Assembly (NCBI GenBank): GCA_037043455.1
Contig: JAWPHD010004387.1
Location: forward strand, 124,001 to 188,000
Source: Cyrtodaria siliqua
Lineage: Eukaryota > Mollusca > Bivalvia > Adapedonta > Hiatellidae
Reading direction: 5' to 3'
Length of the DNA stretch: 64,000 nucleotides
Below, one piece after another: positions 33,581 through 45,984 of the stretch (within the stretch, counting starts at the first letter, position 1; every line of letters starts with the position of its first letter). The notes beneath the pieces are model-generated. The model saw only the letters and a list, made by a program, of their open reading frames with translations, made no database searches and was not told the origin of the DNA. The position numbers and the translations under genes were made by a program.

Positions 33581-33946
33581 CTATATAGTCCCCGCTTCGA
33601 CCCACTTCTTCGAAGCGGAGGTATAATAATACTTACTTTAATGGTATCCTCCATGAATAACGTACATTTATATCCTTGTTTTATAAGTTAATGTATCACT
33701 CCCAAATAAATAGGACAGAACTTTTTGTATAAACACACTGCGTTTGTGTTTGAATATAGAAGCACCAGTTTCATTGGCTAATGAGTCACATAACTGTAAC
33801 ACAGCCAGCCTATAAAGTCTTAATTTGTGATCAGAATAAGATATTAGCATATGGATATCATAAATTCATTAGTATGAGTGTTGGATGTCTGTATGAATTA
33901 GCTAATCTCAAGTATTCATGATCAATGGGTTAAAAGTGTAAAAAGT

Positions 33947-34150
33947 GGAGCGCTGTGGTCTAATGGTATACAGTTGGACCCATGATCGCGAAGTCATGGG
34001 TTCGATCCCCACCATTGCGTCATATGCGTTGTTTCTCTGAGCAAGACATTTAAACTGCAATTGCTTAGTACTGGTTCTACCCAGGAAGACAGTGATTCAA
34101 ATAAGGTTCATAGAGCTTCCGTTAAATCCATGTAAAATAAATAAGTTTAA
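33947..34150 (+). mobile_element. tRNA-derived SINE, second family
   Basis: The tRNA-like head has A box TGGTCTAATGG at 33956-33966 and B box GGTTCGATCC at 33999-34008. The acceptor-like arms CGCTGTGG and CCATTGCG pair imperfectly. The body (TTTCTCTGAGCAAGACATTT, then TACTGGTTCTACCCAGGAAG) is like SINE bodies in other animals. The stem mismatches and attached body argue against a functional tRNA. Confidence 0.7.
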
Positions 34151-34800
34151 ACTAAAAATGAATCATGAATATAATTTAGTACTATCTGGGAGTAAGATTT
34201 TTTAAATGCTTACTGCAAATAAGCACTTACAATATATTCAATTTTTTTAGACGGACATGAACTAATTAAAAACAATTGTAGTGCTTATTTGCATATAGCA
34301 TAGTCAGGGTTTTTATATTATAGTACATTATAGTATTAAAAACCGTTATAGTGTAGAATTTCTATGTATTAAAAAGAAAATATCCAACTATCACAAAAAA
34401 ATTTGACCGTCATATATGGCCTAAAATGTGCTACAAATTACGTAAAACAATTTATTTTATGCTTAACAGTGAAATAGTGGGGGGGTTTTATCAATCATTG
34501 TCAAAAACAATTTTTTTTAATTTGTCTAGAAAATAACAGTTTAATATTTATCATTTGACTGTACCTAGTCTAACTAAGAAAATGAGCTATAGATTTTAAA
34601 ACTCAGGTCAAGTATTTCAGAATTGTTGTCATTTAGTGAAAAATGTCAGATGGTCATTTTTGCAAAACTACCAGTTGCTATAAAAGTTATATCATTGGAC
34701 TGGAAATAACTTAACTAAAAAAATGAGTCGTAGATTCGCATTCGAGAAAATATATAGTTTTCTCACTTCTCGATGAAATAAAATCTATTTTGTTAGAGTA

Positions 34801-34882
34801 GAGCACACATTGCATAACAATTTCTAAGTTAAAATTACCTAGAGCACACACTGCATAACAATTTCTAAGTTAAAATTACCTG
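34801..34882. repeat. 41-bp tandem duplication
   Basis: Two copies of the unit GAGCACACATTGCATAACAA plus the following 21 bases lie back to back, differing at one or two positions. Confidence 0.95.
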
Positions 34883-35265
34883 TCACGAATCAGAGTCAAT
34901 TTCACATTAAATAAAATGTTAAAATTCATATTGATGTATACGCATTACGAAATACATCGATATCACTGCAAATGTTTCATTCAAAAAAAATAATTGTGCT
35001 AAAAAATTACCAGTGCTAAAAAATTAAAAGTTCTTCATGTTCTTTTCAGAATCAAAAAATGACTATGGCACATTGAAACACATTCCGAATGAAAATTATT
35101 GTAATGTCCGCGGAAAATATTGCGAAGTCCTACAGATATTGCGAAAAAATATGTGTATTTCCAAATTCGGAATTTTTTTCCGAACATTTCATGCGATTTT
35201 CGATATATTTCCACAGATATCTTCGAAATTCCGATTCTGACATCGGAAATTCTACAGACGGGTAA

Positions 35266-36749
35266 TGGCCATAAACATAGGTTAAATGATTGATTATCCT
35301 AGTTTTCCACCATTACGTTTGATAACTAGCTAAACTAACCTATGCTTTCACTAACGTACACAAAATCCAGGTCCGTGGCTCCAAGGTCAAGGTCATACTT
35401 AGAGGTCAAATGTGACTTTGGGGGTATTTCTCACTAACAGTGCTATTTCTTGTTTACTAATATTTCTGCACCGATATCCACAGACATATTAATAAATTTG
35501 TTATTAGGTCTGTGCAATATCAGACTAATATCGCCATGTTTTGTTGTTGCATAGACTGCTTAACTGCACATATTTTGTGTTGACGCCACATTTGTGTAAT
35601 GTAGCCTCATTTGTATACCTTTACCCACTAGAATATGCAGGGTTCAAATTTAAAACTTATTTACTTGCTAAATTTGCAGATTGCAAGTAGGAAACATTAG
35701 TACTTGATAAATTGTTCAAGTAATAAAAGAAAACTACCTTACTAGGTCTCAGTCTACATGTATTCACTGAACATATTTATCTAACATGGTTATAAATAGG
35801 TGGATATAAGTAAGTATAATTATACATTATTACATTCCTGCATCTAGCTGAATGTGAAATTGTCATTATTTACAGGTATAGCAATCCTTTTAAAATGAAA
35901 CAAGGTTTCAAATTATATTAATGCAAGTACCTTAATTAAAATAGCAAGTAGAAAACCGTTGCACCTGCTTTTTTATAGCAAGTGGCTAAAAATGTAAGTC
36001 AGAATATGCCAGGCGCGCAGCGTGCAATACTCATTTACTCACGAGAGTAAACTTTTCAAACGAAGGCTCAAAAAATAAAAAATCGAAATACACAATAAAA
36101 AGATGAGCCTAAAATGCACCAGAAGTCATGTACAGCGTAATGAGTACACAAATATTTATTTGACATAGTGTGTGCAGTTTAATTTTATTCAGTTATTTTG
36201 TTAGAGTAATTCTCTTAGTTGAAACGCTTCCGAGTGCTTCGTCAACTGTATCAGTTTATGTGTTAATGAGCAAATTCTGCCTTTAAATTTGATCACTGAT
36301 ATGTGTTTTATCATTTCTGAGAATTTAATTTATCATGTTTCTAGTCATTGAATTAACAATGTTTTTTCTTTGTATGGTGTTTTACGTCCTTTTCAACGAA
36401 TTAACAATGAACTTGGACTGTAATAAAGTCCTGAATAAAAGTAAAGATTGTGCACATTATCGAGAATACTACTATAAAACATGTTTAAAATTTTGACTTG
36501 TAAGTGGAAATCCAAGCATCACAACATTTGATTTTGAAATGCCCACTTCACTTTGTTGCGGACATTAAAAGGTTGCACATTTCAAATTAAATCAATTTTG
36601 TGCATAGGTGCATGTACAGCAGTAATTGAGTTTAGGGTTATATTACTACAGGCACACATTTTATACCCGTTCCAGTTCTTAGAAAAGGGTTTAAAAAATC
36701 ACGGAGCCAGTGTGCTTGCCAACTAATTTTTGTGTCCTCGATAGATCAG
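35266..36749. other. AT-rich stretch with no gene seen
   Basis: No coding signal. Near 35380-35420 there is a diverged GGTCAAGGTCATACTTAGAGG phrase, a common bivalve repeat fragment. ACAGACATATTAATAAATTTG followed by TTATTAGGTCTGTG (35482-35515) is also seen in part at 37900-37922. Confidence 0.4.
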
Positions 36750-37884
36750 ATTTTCTTGCATACCGGACAAGGATATCCGTCATTTTACAGAGGCTAGATA
36801 TTTCCATCTCACCCTAGGGTCGAGATAAAATTCATGCGTGCCAACATCTGGTATACCGAAAAACATGCAAAACGATAGTAGCTGGCGGCGTCAATGCACA
36901 ACATGTCTCTGATTTGCAAGAAAAATAATCTATCATGTGTATTCAGTTCAAATAGGGAATTCCAACCCTCGGTATAAGTGTTTTAAGCCTCGGTTCCGAT
37001 AAAAACACGTATACCGAGGGTTGGAATTCCCTATCTTCATCGGATACCCATGAAAGATTCTTATAATAAAGCAATACTAGCAGGGTTGTCTCTAATAGCC
37101 CGTAACCGGCTATATTCGCCGTCTGTTTTGAATGTGGAGCTGGCGGTAAACAATTTTTATTTATATTTTTTTTAATCAGTATAAAATATTTTGAAATTAT
37201 TTCATCATCTGAAAGAATCATGAAATAACTAAAAATCCTGACCTTAATTAGCACCAAAAACATGAGATTGCATGAGACCTCATGCTTATTCGCGGGGAAG
37301 AATGCACGTCTATAAACGTCTAGACACTTTTTTATATACGCGGTCTAGGTTGCATCTATAAAAGTCTGTATGTAAAAAAAGCACACAAAGACGGCAACCA
37401 TTTCACAACACAGTTAATTTTACATAGCTCTGCATGTGTAGCAGGACCCCTCTGGACCTGACTGTAGAACTTGATGAATTTTCTTAAACATGTTAAAAAT
37501 ATTTTCTTTGTGAAACTTGATGTCTGTTGCACGAAAAATAATGAACGAGACTATAAGAATCTTTCATGGGTATCCGGTGAAGATAGGGAATTCCAACCCG
37601 AGGTATACGTGTTTTTATCGGAACCGAGGCTCTGCCGAGGTTCTGATTAAAACACTTATACCGAGGGTTGGAATTCCCTATCTGAACCGAATACCCAGGA
37701 TAGATTCTTTTTCTTGCATATCAGAGACATGTTGTGCGCTGACGCCGCCAGCTATTGATGTTTTGCATGTTTTCCTGCATACCGGATGTTGGCGCGCGTG
37801 AATTTTATCTCGACCCTAGGGTGAGATGGAAATATCTAGCCCCGGTAAAACGACGGATATCCTTGTCCGGTATGCAAGAAAGAT
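36750..37884. mobile_element. Foldback element with hairpins inside both arms
   Basis: The left arm (about 36750-37072) is the reverse complement of the right arm (about 37546-37884), from TTCTTGCATACCGGACAAGG to the CATGAAAGATTCTTATA phrase, with a spacer near 470 bp. Each arm contains its own hairpin: GATAGGGAATTCCAACC and GGTTGGAATTCCCTAT flank 36953-37045 and again 37583-37682, with CGGTATAAGTG / ACGTATACC continuing the stem. The element is thus a palindrome of palindromes. No transposase frame. Confidence 0.85.
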
Positions 37885-40264
37885 TTGTTCACCCACAGAC
37901 ATTTTTGTTATTAGGTCTGTGGTTCACCACAAGTTATATTTGGGGGATTATACGCCACGGGATATCTTTTAGAAAGTTTCACACACTGGCAGTGATTCCA
38001 ATGAATAAATAAAAATTCAGAGACAAATTTCAATCGGATGCCATGATCAGGTTATTATGTCAGAACAGACTTCAGTACAGTACATGTACTGGTATGGTAA
38101 ATGGCAAGATCGATGAATAACAAATCCTTTACCAAACGTTCCGAACGATAGCATGATACAAATATAGTGACAGTGTGATAAACGACAATATTATGTTATT
38201 TTTCCTTTTTAGCGAGCATCATATGCAGCAATATGGAACATCAGATAATAAAAAAGCAAATTTATAAGATATTTACTACAGGTGCCCCACCCACCAACTC
38301 GGCAAAGCCAACTGCCTCGTATTTAATTTCATCACACCTTCATAACCTGGAAGTATTCTAAACATATAAATCAACATAAAACAAGTCGTTGTACCACACA
38401 TATTCAATGGACAGTTACCATCTTCCTACCATTGGTCGTCTTATGATGATTTGCTACACCCATCCGAGTCTGCTACTCAAAACGACATTTTGTGAAGGCT
38501 GCTTCACTGCGCATGTCCCTTCTCTTTGTAGCGTTGACGATTCTTTTCTCCAAGTACCCTAACCTAAGTCTATTTACAGTTTCTGGTAATACCATTCTAT
38601 AAATCTTATTATTGAATTAATAATAAAGGAAAGATTGCAACGGCCTCAATACTATTAAACAGGGTTAAAAAGATCGTTCTACATGGACTTTTCAGATCCT
38701 ACAGTATTCTGAAATCCGAACATCACGATTTGTGATTTTTAACATACTCTGTTTATTCCAGAAGCTTTTTATTTATAAAACCAAACATGTTTGAACTAAA
38801 ATTACGAAAACAAGCATTTGTATGTGTTTTTATTTGATAAAATACAATGAATAAGAATATTCGTAAATGGCCCCTCCGTTTCGGAATTCGTAATTGGTTG
38901 GTTCTTCGCAAACGGCGTATAACATCGTCACTGATAATTGATTGATGTTAAACTTTAAGAAAGGGTTAAGCGGAAATCTTATTTTTTTAAAGATCGCGGC
39001 GCCCCGTTAGTTTTTCTACAGGCATTTGTTCAATAATTAATATATTAATTATAAGAATAATATTAAGGAAATTGTGTTTGAATATTACTAACTGCTTGTG
39101 TGTACAGCTATATATGTATCTCTTTTTGGTGCTGTCTGGTTTTAAAATAAGCAGCACGTCTTCAATCATTGAGCAGAGCTGATGAAACCTTAACATCTTC
39201 TAAATAATTTAAATATGTCTTCTATTTATTCTCATGAACTACTGATCAGATTTCAATAATAAAAAAAATTAACACTGAACTCTTTCTTCGATTGTAAATG
39301 TACATTGCTAAAAACTGAGATTACCTTCACAGACGCTAAGATTTCAATCTGATTCTATTATATTTTCATTAAGTTTTATTATTTTTTTTTAAGTTGTAAC
39401 TATGATAATTTACCAATTCTTCATATTCTAACGGTTATATTTTCCCAATTCCTCGCTTTCTTATCATGAAACAACATTCTACTTATTGATCCATTACAGA
39501 TACTATTTCAGATGTCTATCATATTCATATTATAACATTATACAACACAGATGCCAAAATTAAAAACATGTTAATTTGTCTCATGATGACTTGTTTATCT
39601 AGTACTAAAATCTTTCGTGATAAATGTGTGTTTATTGTTGACAATTACAAAAATAATTTCTAATATATACACACTGTTCTTTTATTTTTATCATATTCAT
39701 TCCTCTTACTGTTTTCTTATTTAACTGTTCTGATCGGCTTGTGATACTTTGTACCACTGTTTCCTTGTAGTTGTGTGATACCGGTTTACTTTGTATCGGC
39801 TTTGTCTCTCGTTGAGTTTCGCTTATCAACATGAATAATATGTTTTGTTTTTGTTTTTTTCAGCTACTAATACAGGTAAGCCCATTTATTTCCCCCGTCA
39901 ATGAGTGTGTTGTGGGTCAGGGAACCATCCCACTGCACACTTTACAAATATAAATATATACCTGATTTACAACAAACTCATTCCAGACAAATACTTTCAA
40001 TCAATAAGTAAACAAAAACAACAGCTTACAGTCTTATAATATGTTGAAATCTACCTTATCTAGTTTACTTTGTATTTAAAAAGAAGATAATAAATCACTA
40101 TAATTATTTGATTTGTTTTCTCTATATACTATAGATTTAACATGATAGTTTCTCGTATCATGAGTAAAAAAGGGTGGGCTGTGTGTGTTTGTGTGGGGTG
40201 GTGGGGGTGGGGGTGGGGAGGTGCACGCATGTGTAAAAATTGGCCAGATAAAAATATGAGGTTA
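37885..40264. other. AT-rich stretch with no gene seen
   Basis: No supported gene. AATATTCGTAAATGGCCCCTCC at about 38859 repeats a phrase from the palindrome cluster near 30690. A GT-rich patch lies at 40180-40230. Confidence 0.4.
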
Positions 40265-43200
40265 AAAATGTTTTGAAGTATGGACAGTTCTCAAATAAAA
40301 ATCTCCATTATTTGCATTATCCTCTCTGTGATTAAAATAATACAAAAATGTTTGACCTTTGACCAGTGTTCCTCAAACGTGTTCAGTTCATTGTTCTTAA
40401 GAGCTATTTTTTGATTAATTTCATACATAAATGTTAAGCTTTTCTGTAAATTATCGAATGATATTTTTTTCCCTAGACATCTGCTTCTGTATATATATCG
40501 CTTTATTTTCAATATTAAGATGTCTTTTTCCACAGGACTGAAAGTTTTTGACACCAATAATCAAGGTTGTTTCATTCAAGTCTATACGTACATGTTTTCT
40601 TCTTAGTAATTTGTTGATTTCAAAGATTACATTTTGTGTTTCTTCACATTCCCAGAAAATATGTACAATGGTTCCAGTTTCTCCTTTACAGAAGGTGCAT
40701 AGAGCATTATTTTTTATCTTTATTTTTGTTAGTTAAGAATTTTTGCTAAGATTCTATGCAGTATTCTTGTTTTAAGCCATTGTAGATGTGTGTCTTTTGT
40801 TGTTTCCAATGATAAACTGTAAACAATTTCCCATTCATTTTCATTCATATTATAAATGTCATTCCATGTCATTAGTTGGTTTGTCTGAGTTATAATTCAA
40901 GATTTTGTACAAATGTTTAATTGCGATACACATATCTTGGTAATGCAGGAAATTTACTTTAATATTGAATTTTTCTTGAAAATCATCATTTAAAAACAAC
41001 TTTTCATTATCATCCACCATGTCATTAACATGTCATTAACATACCCTTGCTAAACCAGGATGCCATAAAAAGACATAAAAATAATAAAAAGTTATGGTTA
41101 TAGAAAAGGGGCATTTTAAGAAAATCTTCAAATGAGTTTATGTTACATTTATTTATCTTTTCAACATATGATTTTAAAACATCTTTCCAAAAGTTATTTT
41201 TAGTTGATGATGCTATTTTTCCTGGATAATGTTTCCCACATGAATATTGTTTAATTTTATCAAAATAGCAGTCACATTGTACCATCACTTATTATCATTC
41301 TTCTAATCCTGTTATAAAGGATTGAACATTTACCATATTTAATCCTCCATCTGAATACTGTTTGACAATAACTATACTTTTAATTTGTGCATGTCCTTGT
41401 CACAAGAAATCATATAGTAATTTTTTTATCTCTTTTACAGACAGTTTGTACTCTGTATTTCCTATTTTATACCTTTTATTTCTATATTATTTTTTAATTT
41501 TATTCTCAATATTTGTCAATATTTGTGTACAGAGGATAAAAATATAAGGTTATAAGAGATCGCCTTGACGCCAACCGCGGCCAATATTGAGGGGGAAGCT
41601 AAAAAAACATTTTGTTTTACCATATATTGTGCGTCGTTATAAAAAGTTTTTATCCAATTTTGTTTTGATGGACCAAAATTGAAAAATTGTAATGCCTTTG
41701 AGATAAAGTTCCAAGGTATCGAAAGCTTTTTCAAAATCTACCAGAATGATGAGTCCTGGTATATCTTTTCTTCTACCAATTGCATTATGTCATAAAGTAA
41801 TCTTGTATTTTCTCCCATGTATCTCCCTTTTATAAATCCAGTTTGTTCATTATCAATCAATTTACTTAGTACTGATTTAATTCGTTTTGCTATAGAGCCT
41901 GATGCTATTTTATATATCGTATTTAATAAAGTAATAGGGCGCCAATTTTTTAGGAATTGTCTAGGCTTATTTTATTTATGGATGCAGGTTATAATGCCTT
42001 GTCTTTGTGTTATTGACTGTCCTATTTTTTTCCAGAAGGCTTTAAAATATATTGCCGAATATCCATCACTCCCAGGATTACGGTCATTTACCATATTTCT
42101 TAATGTTTCTGATGCCTCTGTAAATGTTATTATACCTTATAAGCTTTCAGATTCTACACGGGATAATTTGGAGTGTTTACTGTATTTAGTTCCTCTATCA
42201 AGTTGATATCCTCGAAATTACTATCATTGTTTAAGTATAATTTTTGATAGTACATTCGTGTTTTTATTAAAATTTCATCTTGTTTATATATTTTTTCGAA
42301 AGTTTAGTTTTCAATATTAGACACAGTTTTATTTAAAAAAGTTATTTTTTTCTAAATTGCAAAAGAAGTTTGTAGGTTTTTCCCCATCTTCCACTCATTT
42401 TGCCCTAACTCTTAACATATTTCCTTCAAACTTCTCTTTCCTTATATAACTTAATCCTGTCTTTAATTATCTGATTCTTCTATAATCTGATCACTTATCG
42501 AATTTTCTAAATTATTTATGTTATAAATTATATCTGTTTTTCTTTTATCTCTTGTTTTTGTCTTGTAGCTACTATATGATATTATTTGTCCCCTTTTTTT
42601 CCATAAGAAGCGTTTCTAAAAATAGTTGATCATTTATTTCAAATTGAATTTCATTAATAGGGACACTACTTAGGTTATCATTGTTATAGACAAGTACAGA
42701 ATATTGTTTTTTTGTTTCCTCAAATTTTGCATTTATCATATTTAAATAATCAATGTCAGTAAGTAATGAGTTATTAAATTTCCTTAGTCCTTTACCATGC
42801 TATATATTGTTAAGATTAAGGCTAAGACCCACAATTGAATGATCGGATTTATAGCTTGTTTCAATTTCAGTTTTTCGAATATGAGGTAATAGATCTTCCG
42901 TGACAAGAAAAAAATCTAGTCGAACTTGTTGCAGGGGTTTTGTACGTCGCCATGTCAATCTCTTTATCTGTGGGTTATTTTCTCGATATGGGTCATAAAG
43001 ATGTTTTTCATTCATAATTTGCAAAAGAGTATCTCTAGCGTTTTTATTATTAATTGTTTTGTAATTGTAATAGTCCAACTGGGGGTTTTGAACAAGATTA
43101 TACTCCCCACATATCAGATAAGTATCGTTCCCAATCTTTTCAACTATATTTAAATTATTTTCATAAAAATCAGGTTGATCCGTATTTGGTCCATATAATG

Positions 43201-43521
43201 AAACTAGTGTAAAACGTTTTGATTCAAATGTTATATCTAGGTCTAAAAAATTACCGTATCCATCCTTTAAGTCATTATGCACTTTATATTCTAAATTTTT
43301 ACTAAATAAAATTGCTACTCCTCTGGAATTTGATTTGGCAAATCTAAAATAACAATTTCTATTATTCCATTGTGAATATATAAACTTCTGTTGATCTTCT
43401 GTAAAATTAGTATCCTGTAGGCAGTATATATGGTATTGTTTCCCTTTTAAAAACTTAAAAACTTCAACTCGTCTTTGATTAAGCCACGGCAGTTCATCGA
43501 TAATAGTTTTATATCATTCAT
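40265..43521 (-). pseudogene. Decayed LINE ORF2 (L1/Tx1-like) with internal deletion
   Basis: The minus-strand ORF2 starts MNDIKLLSMNCRG at 43521; a one-base frameshift follows near 43485. The frame is then open to about 42800 through the endonuclease: ICLQDTNF-type block, SLYGPNTDQPDF, an ICGEYNLVQNPQ block (Asp changed to Glu in the usual GDFN motif), RLDFFLVTEDLLPHIRK and SYKSDHSIVGL. RT remnants follow: LVDFEKAFDTLE (motif A, near 41740), ALQFFNFGPSKQNWIKTFYND and RGWRQGD (motif B, near 41565). The motif C (ADD) region is missing, consistent with a deletion between about 41516 and 41288. C-terminal pieces are readable at 41025-41288 and 40291-40557. It belongs to the same clade as the fragment at 23312-24323. 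Confidence 0.85.
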
Positions 43522-45140
43522 AATACATAAGTGGGAAGGGAGATAACCATGACTGCCATATAAATATATCCTGAACTGGCCAGTTAACAGAATGCATGCT
43601 GCAAGGGGAAAAAACGTGTGCATGCTTGTAAAAAAAATAAAAAAATAAGTGAACCACAGGTTTTATCAGAAAAAACAACTGAAATTTGTCAAAAAAAAAA
43701 AAAAAAAAAATTCCCTTTGCAATCTTACTATAAAAAGTGATTTTATATTATATAGTTACCAGATTGTTTAAGACAAAAAAGATGGAACAAAAACATGTAT
43801 AATCCATGCGAAATAAAAAGACTTATAGAATATAATTTTGTCTTTCCGTATTCATAATAGCATATTACAAAATGTCAAAATAAAATACCTTATGCTTTTG
43901 TAGAAATATATTTTTAGCGAATGAAACCACATCTATGTAGGTAAAAATAAAACAACAACAAAACAAAAAATTGCTGGAAAATCTGAACATAATATTAATA
44001 TTTCAGGGGTCAAGGTAGGGCAGAAGGAGAGTACAGCGTAGTGGGAAATTCACAATTATTTATATTGGTTTAATAAAACCGGATGAATGATTATATATGT
44101 TGTCAATTTTCTTTTAAATATATTATATATCTAGGCGTGTTGTTTCATTTAATTTTTTTTTTTTTAAATTTCATCTTTTAATAATTTAATTTTGAGTGGT
44201 CATATTCAGTATGCATATCATTATCAGAGAATTTAATATGAATGCTATTAACGGCTCATCAAAACATTATAGATTATTGATAGCCGCCCTTGAGAGAGGG
44301 GAATAATACGTGTATAGGCCCTTACCGAAGTTTCTTTGTTTTCTACATGACATGTGAATTCTAGTGCATTTTGAAAACATTTAATTGCTAAATCTTATGA
44401 TAATGACCCCGTGCGAGGCCCTTAAAATCTGACAAGAATAGGATAACATTGCTTGTCGAATTTTAGGTGATGGTGTTGGGTGGGATGATAGCCTCTGGTT
44501 CGCACTTGTTATTTGGGGATAAGCCAATTCAATCTGTAAGGTATGAATTGAATGTTGTTTAATGACTCATCAACACATTATTCGTTACTCGTAAGAGGAG
44601 ATCACACACAGGAATCTGGAACCTGACATACTATAACGAATATATTCTTATATATAGTTCTTTAAACTAACGTGCTTGGAGGATAGACTCCAATATACAA
44701 AACCTTCAGTTTACGTCCCCATCCGACGGACGAGGCTAATGAAAAGCGTCTTGCTCAAGAACACAAATACGAAACTCAGTGGCGATGGTGAGTCTTCACT
44801 CCGGGTTCACCGGATTTCAAGTTCAGCGGTTGTCTATAGGGCCACGCCAGCCCCTTTATCAATAATGAAGCGGTATTTAAAATATTCCTTTAAACATTTT
44901 AATGAAATTGAGACCAGACTGAGACCAGACGCTCGTTTGCGCACGCAATCATCTTGTGTGTGTTTGGATGACGGGGACTGCAACTGTAAATAATTAAACC
45001 TTTTGTGAGATACACACATCTTGTTAAATTATTGTTATACAACTCGATGCGCTCGGCATTATTTTGGCGTTTACATCACCATTTCACCATGTTTACCATA
45101 CTGTCTTAAAATTGTTATAACATATGAATGTGTAAGCGAT
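43522..45140. other. AT-rich stretch; poly-A run
   Basis: Twenty consecutive A at 43691-43710. A GC-richer open frame at 44676-44993 (plus; starts only with TTG; ends SSCVCLDDGDCNCK) has no similarity I know, and I do not call it a gene. Confidence 0.45.
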
Positions 45141-45144
45141 TTGG

Positions 45145-45940
45145 GGCTCCGCTCCTCGAAGCTTATGGCAGTATGTGATCTATGAATTCCCTTAATGTTA
45201 GGGGTCTCGCTTCGTGCGAATTGAAAATGTCAACTAAGGTCAGCTACGAAATTGAAGAACAGGATGAATCATGGCCTTATTGTTGTTTTATTTAATCTTT
45301 GGGGCTTCGCTTCGGCCAAGCTCAATACTTTGTAATTACTAATTGTTCACGAATTACATAAGTTTACTCCGGACTACATGTACAGTAACATAGCTAGGCC
45401 CAGATGACAGCATAGGCATATGGTTCGGGGCGTGGAGGCACGATCCTCCGGATTTGTTTTGTTCATTTTAGAATACATTAATTAGGTAAGTAAACTGTCA
45501 CAGATGTGTATTTGGAAATACCCACATCCCCTTCCCCATTGCCAGACTGGCAAACATTGTAGACCAAAGCAATTAGCACATGTTCACGCACATGACCGTT
45601 GATGTCATGTTTAAAATCGCATGACGTCATGTTTAACGTCAGTCGCTGATGCACCTGTTACCCCTACTCAAGTCTTGACGTCACATGCTGCTTCTCACAA
45701 GAAAAAAGTAAGAAATTTACATTTATATGCTTATTGATGCAAGTCTGAATTCGCGTACCATACACCGTTCTGAAAAATATGAAGCAGGCCGGACGAGGTA
45801 AACTCCGGACATGAAGAACGCGGTCGAGATGATGTCGTAAATATGAATAATGTGGGGCTTCGCTGCGCGAAGCTTAGTGATAATATAAATGTGTGTCGAT
45901 TAATTTCGGGGCTTCGCGCTTTGCGTGAAGCTCTGCGGCT
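45145..45940. repeat. Five short interspersed GC hairpins
   Basis: Variants of GGGGCTTCGCTNCGCGAAGC occur near 45147, 45205, 45299, 45853 and 45907 in AT-rich surroundings. Each can form a GCTTCGC/GCGAAGC-type stem, some imperfect. Confidence 0.65.
45622..45683. promoter_or_regulatory. Two consensus CRE sites
   Basis: The perfect palindrome TGACGTCA occurs at 45622-45629 and 45676-45683, 54 bp apart. AACGTCA and TGATGTCA half-matches lie nearby. These are consensus CREB/ATF sites. No adjacent gene is recognised, so regulatory use is speculative. Confidence 0.35.
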
Positions 45941-45984
45941 CGTTTGTTGAGCTTTGCTCTTCCGTATTGTTTTCACGACTTTCG

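Larger units (their letters stand above)
31569..35265. mobile_element. ~3.7-kb TIR-bounded element with satellite core
   Basis: The left end TTACCCGTCTCTATAATTTC and the right end, read as its complement, TTACCCGTCTGTAGAATTTC differ at two of 20 positions. A TA dinucleotide is present at each outer edge (31570-31571 and 35263-35264), which would suit a TA target duplication. Subterminal zones on both sides are rich in TTCGGA/TCCGAA phrases. The core holds a ~305-bp satellite (32155-33580), a SINE fragment and a tRNA-derived SINE. No transposase was recognised, so if real it is non-autonomous. Confidence 0.55.

Noticed and set aside
33947..34020. Functional tRNA gene
   Set aside because: Acceptor stem has mismatches and a SINE body follows; the same applies to the tRNA-like heads at 10218 and 49136.
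41817..42206. Plus-strand 129-codon frame
   Set aside because: Antisense of the decayed LINE reverse transcriptase.
44676..44993. 105-codon plus-strand frame ending in a Cys-rich tail
   Set aside because: No ATG at its start, no recognisable family and no splice support; kept only as a note.
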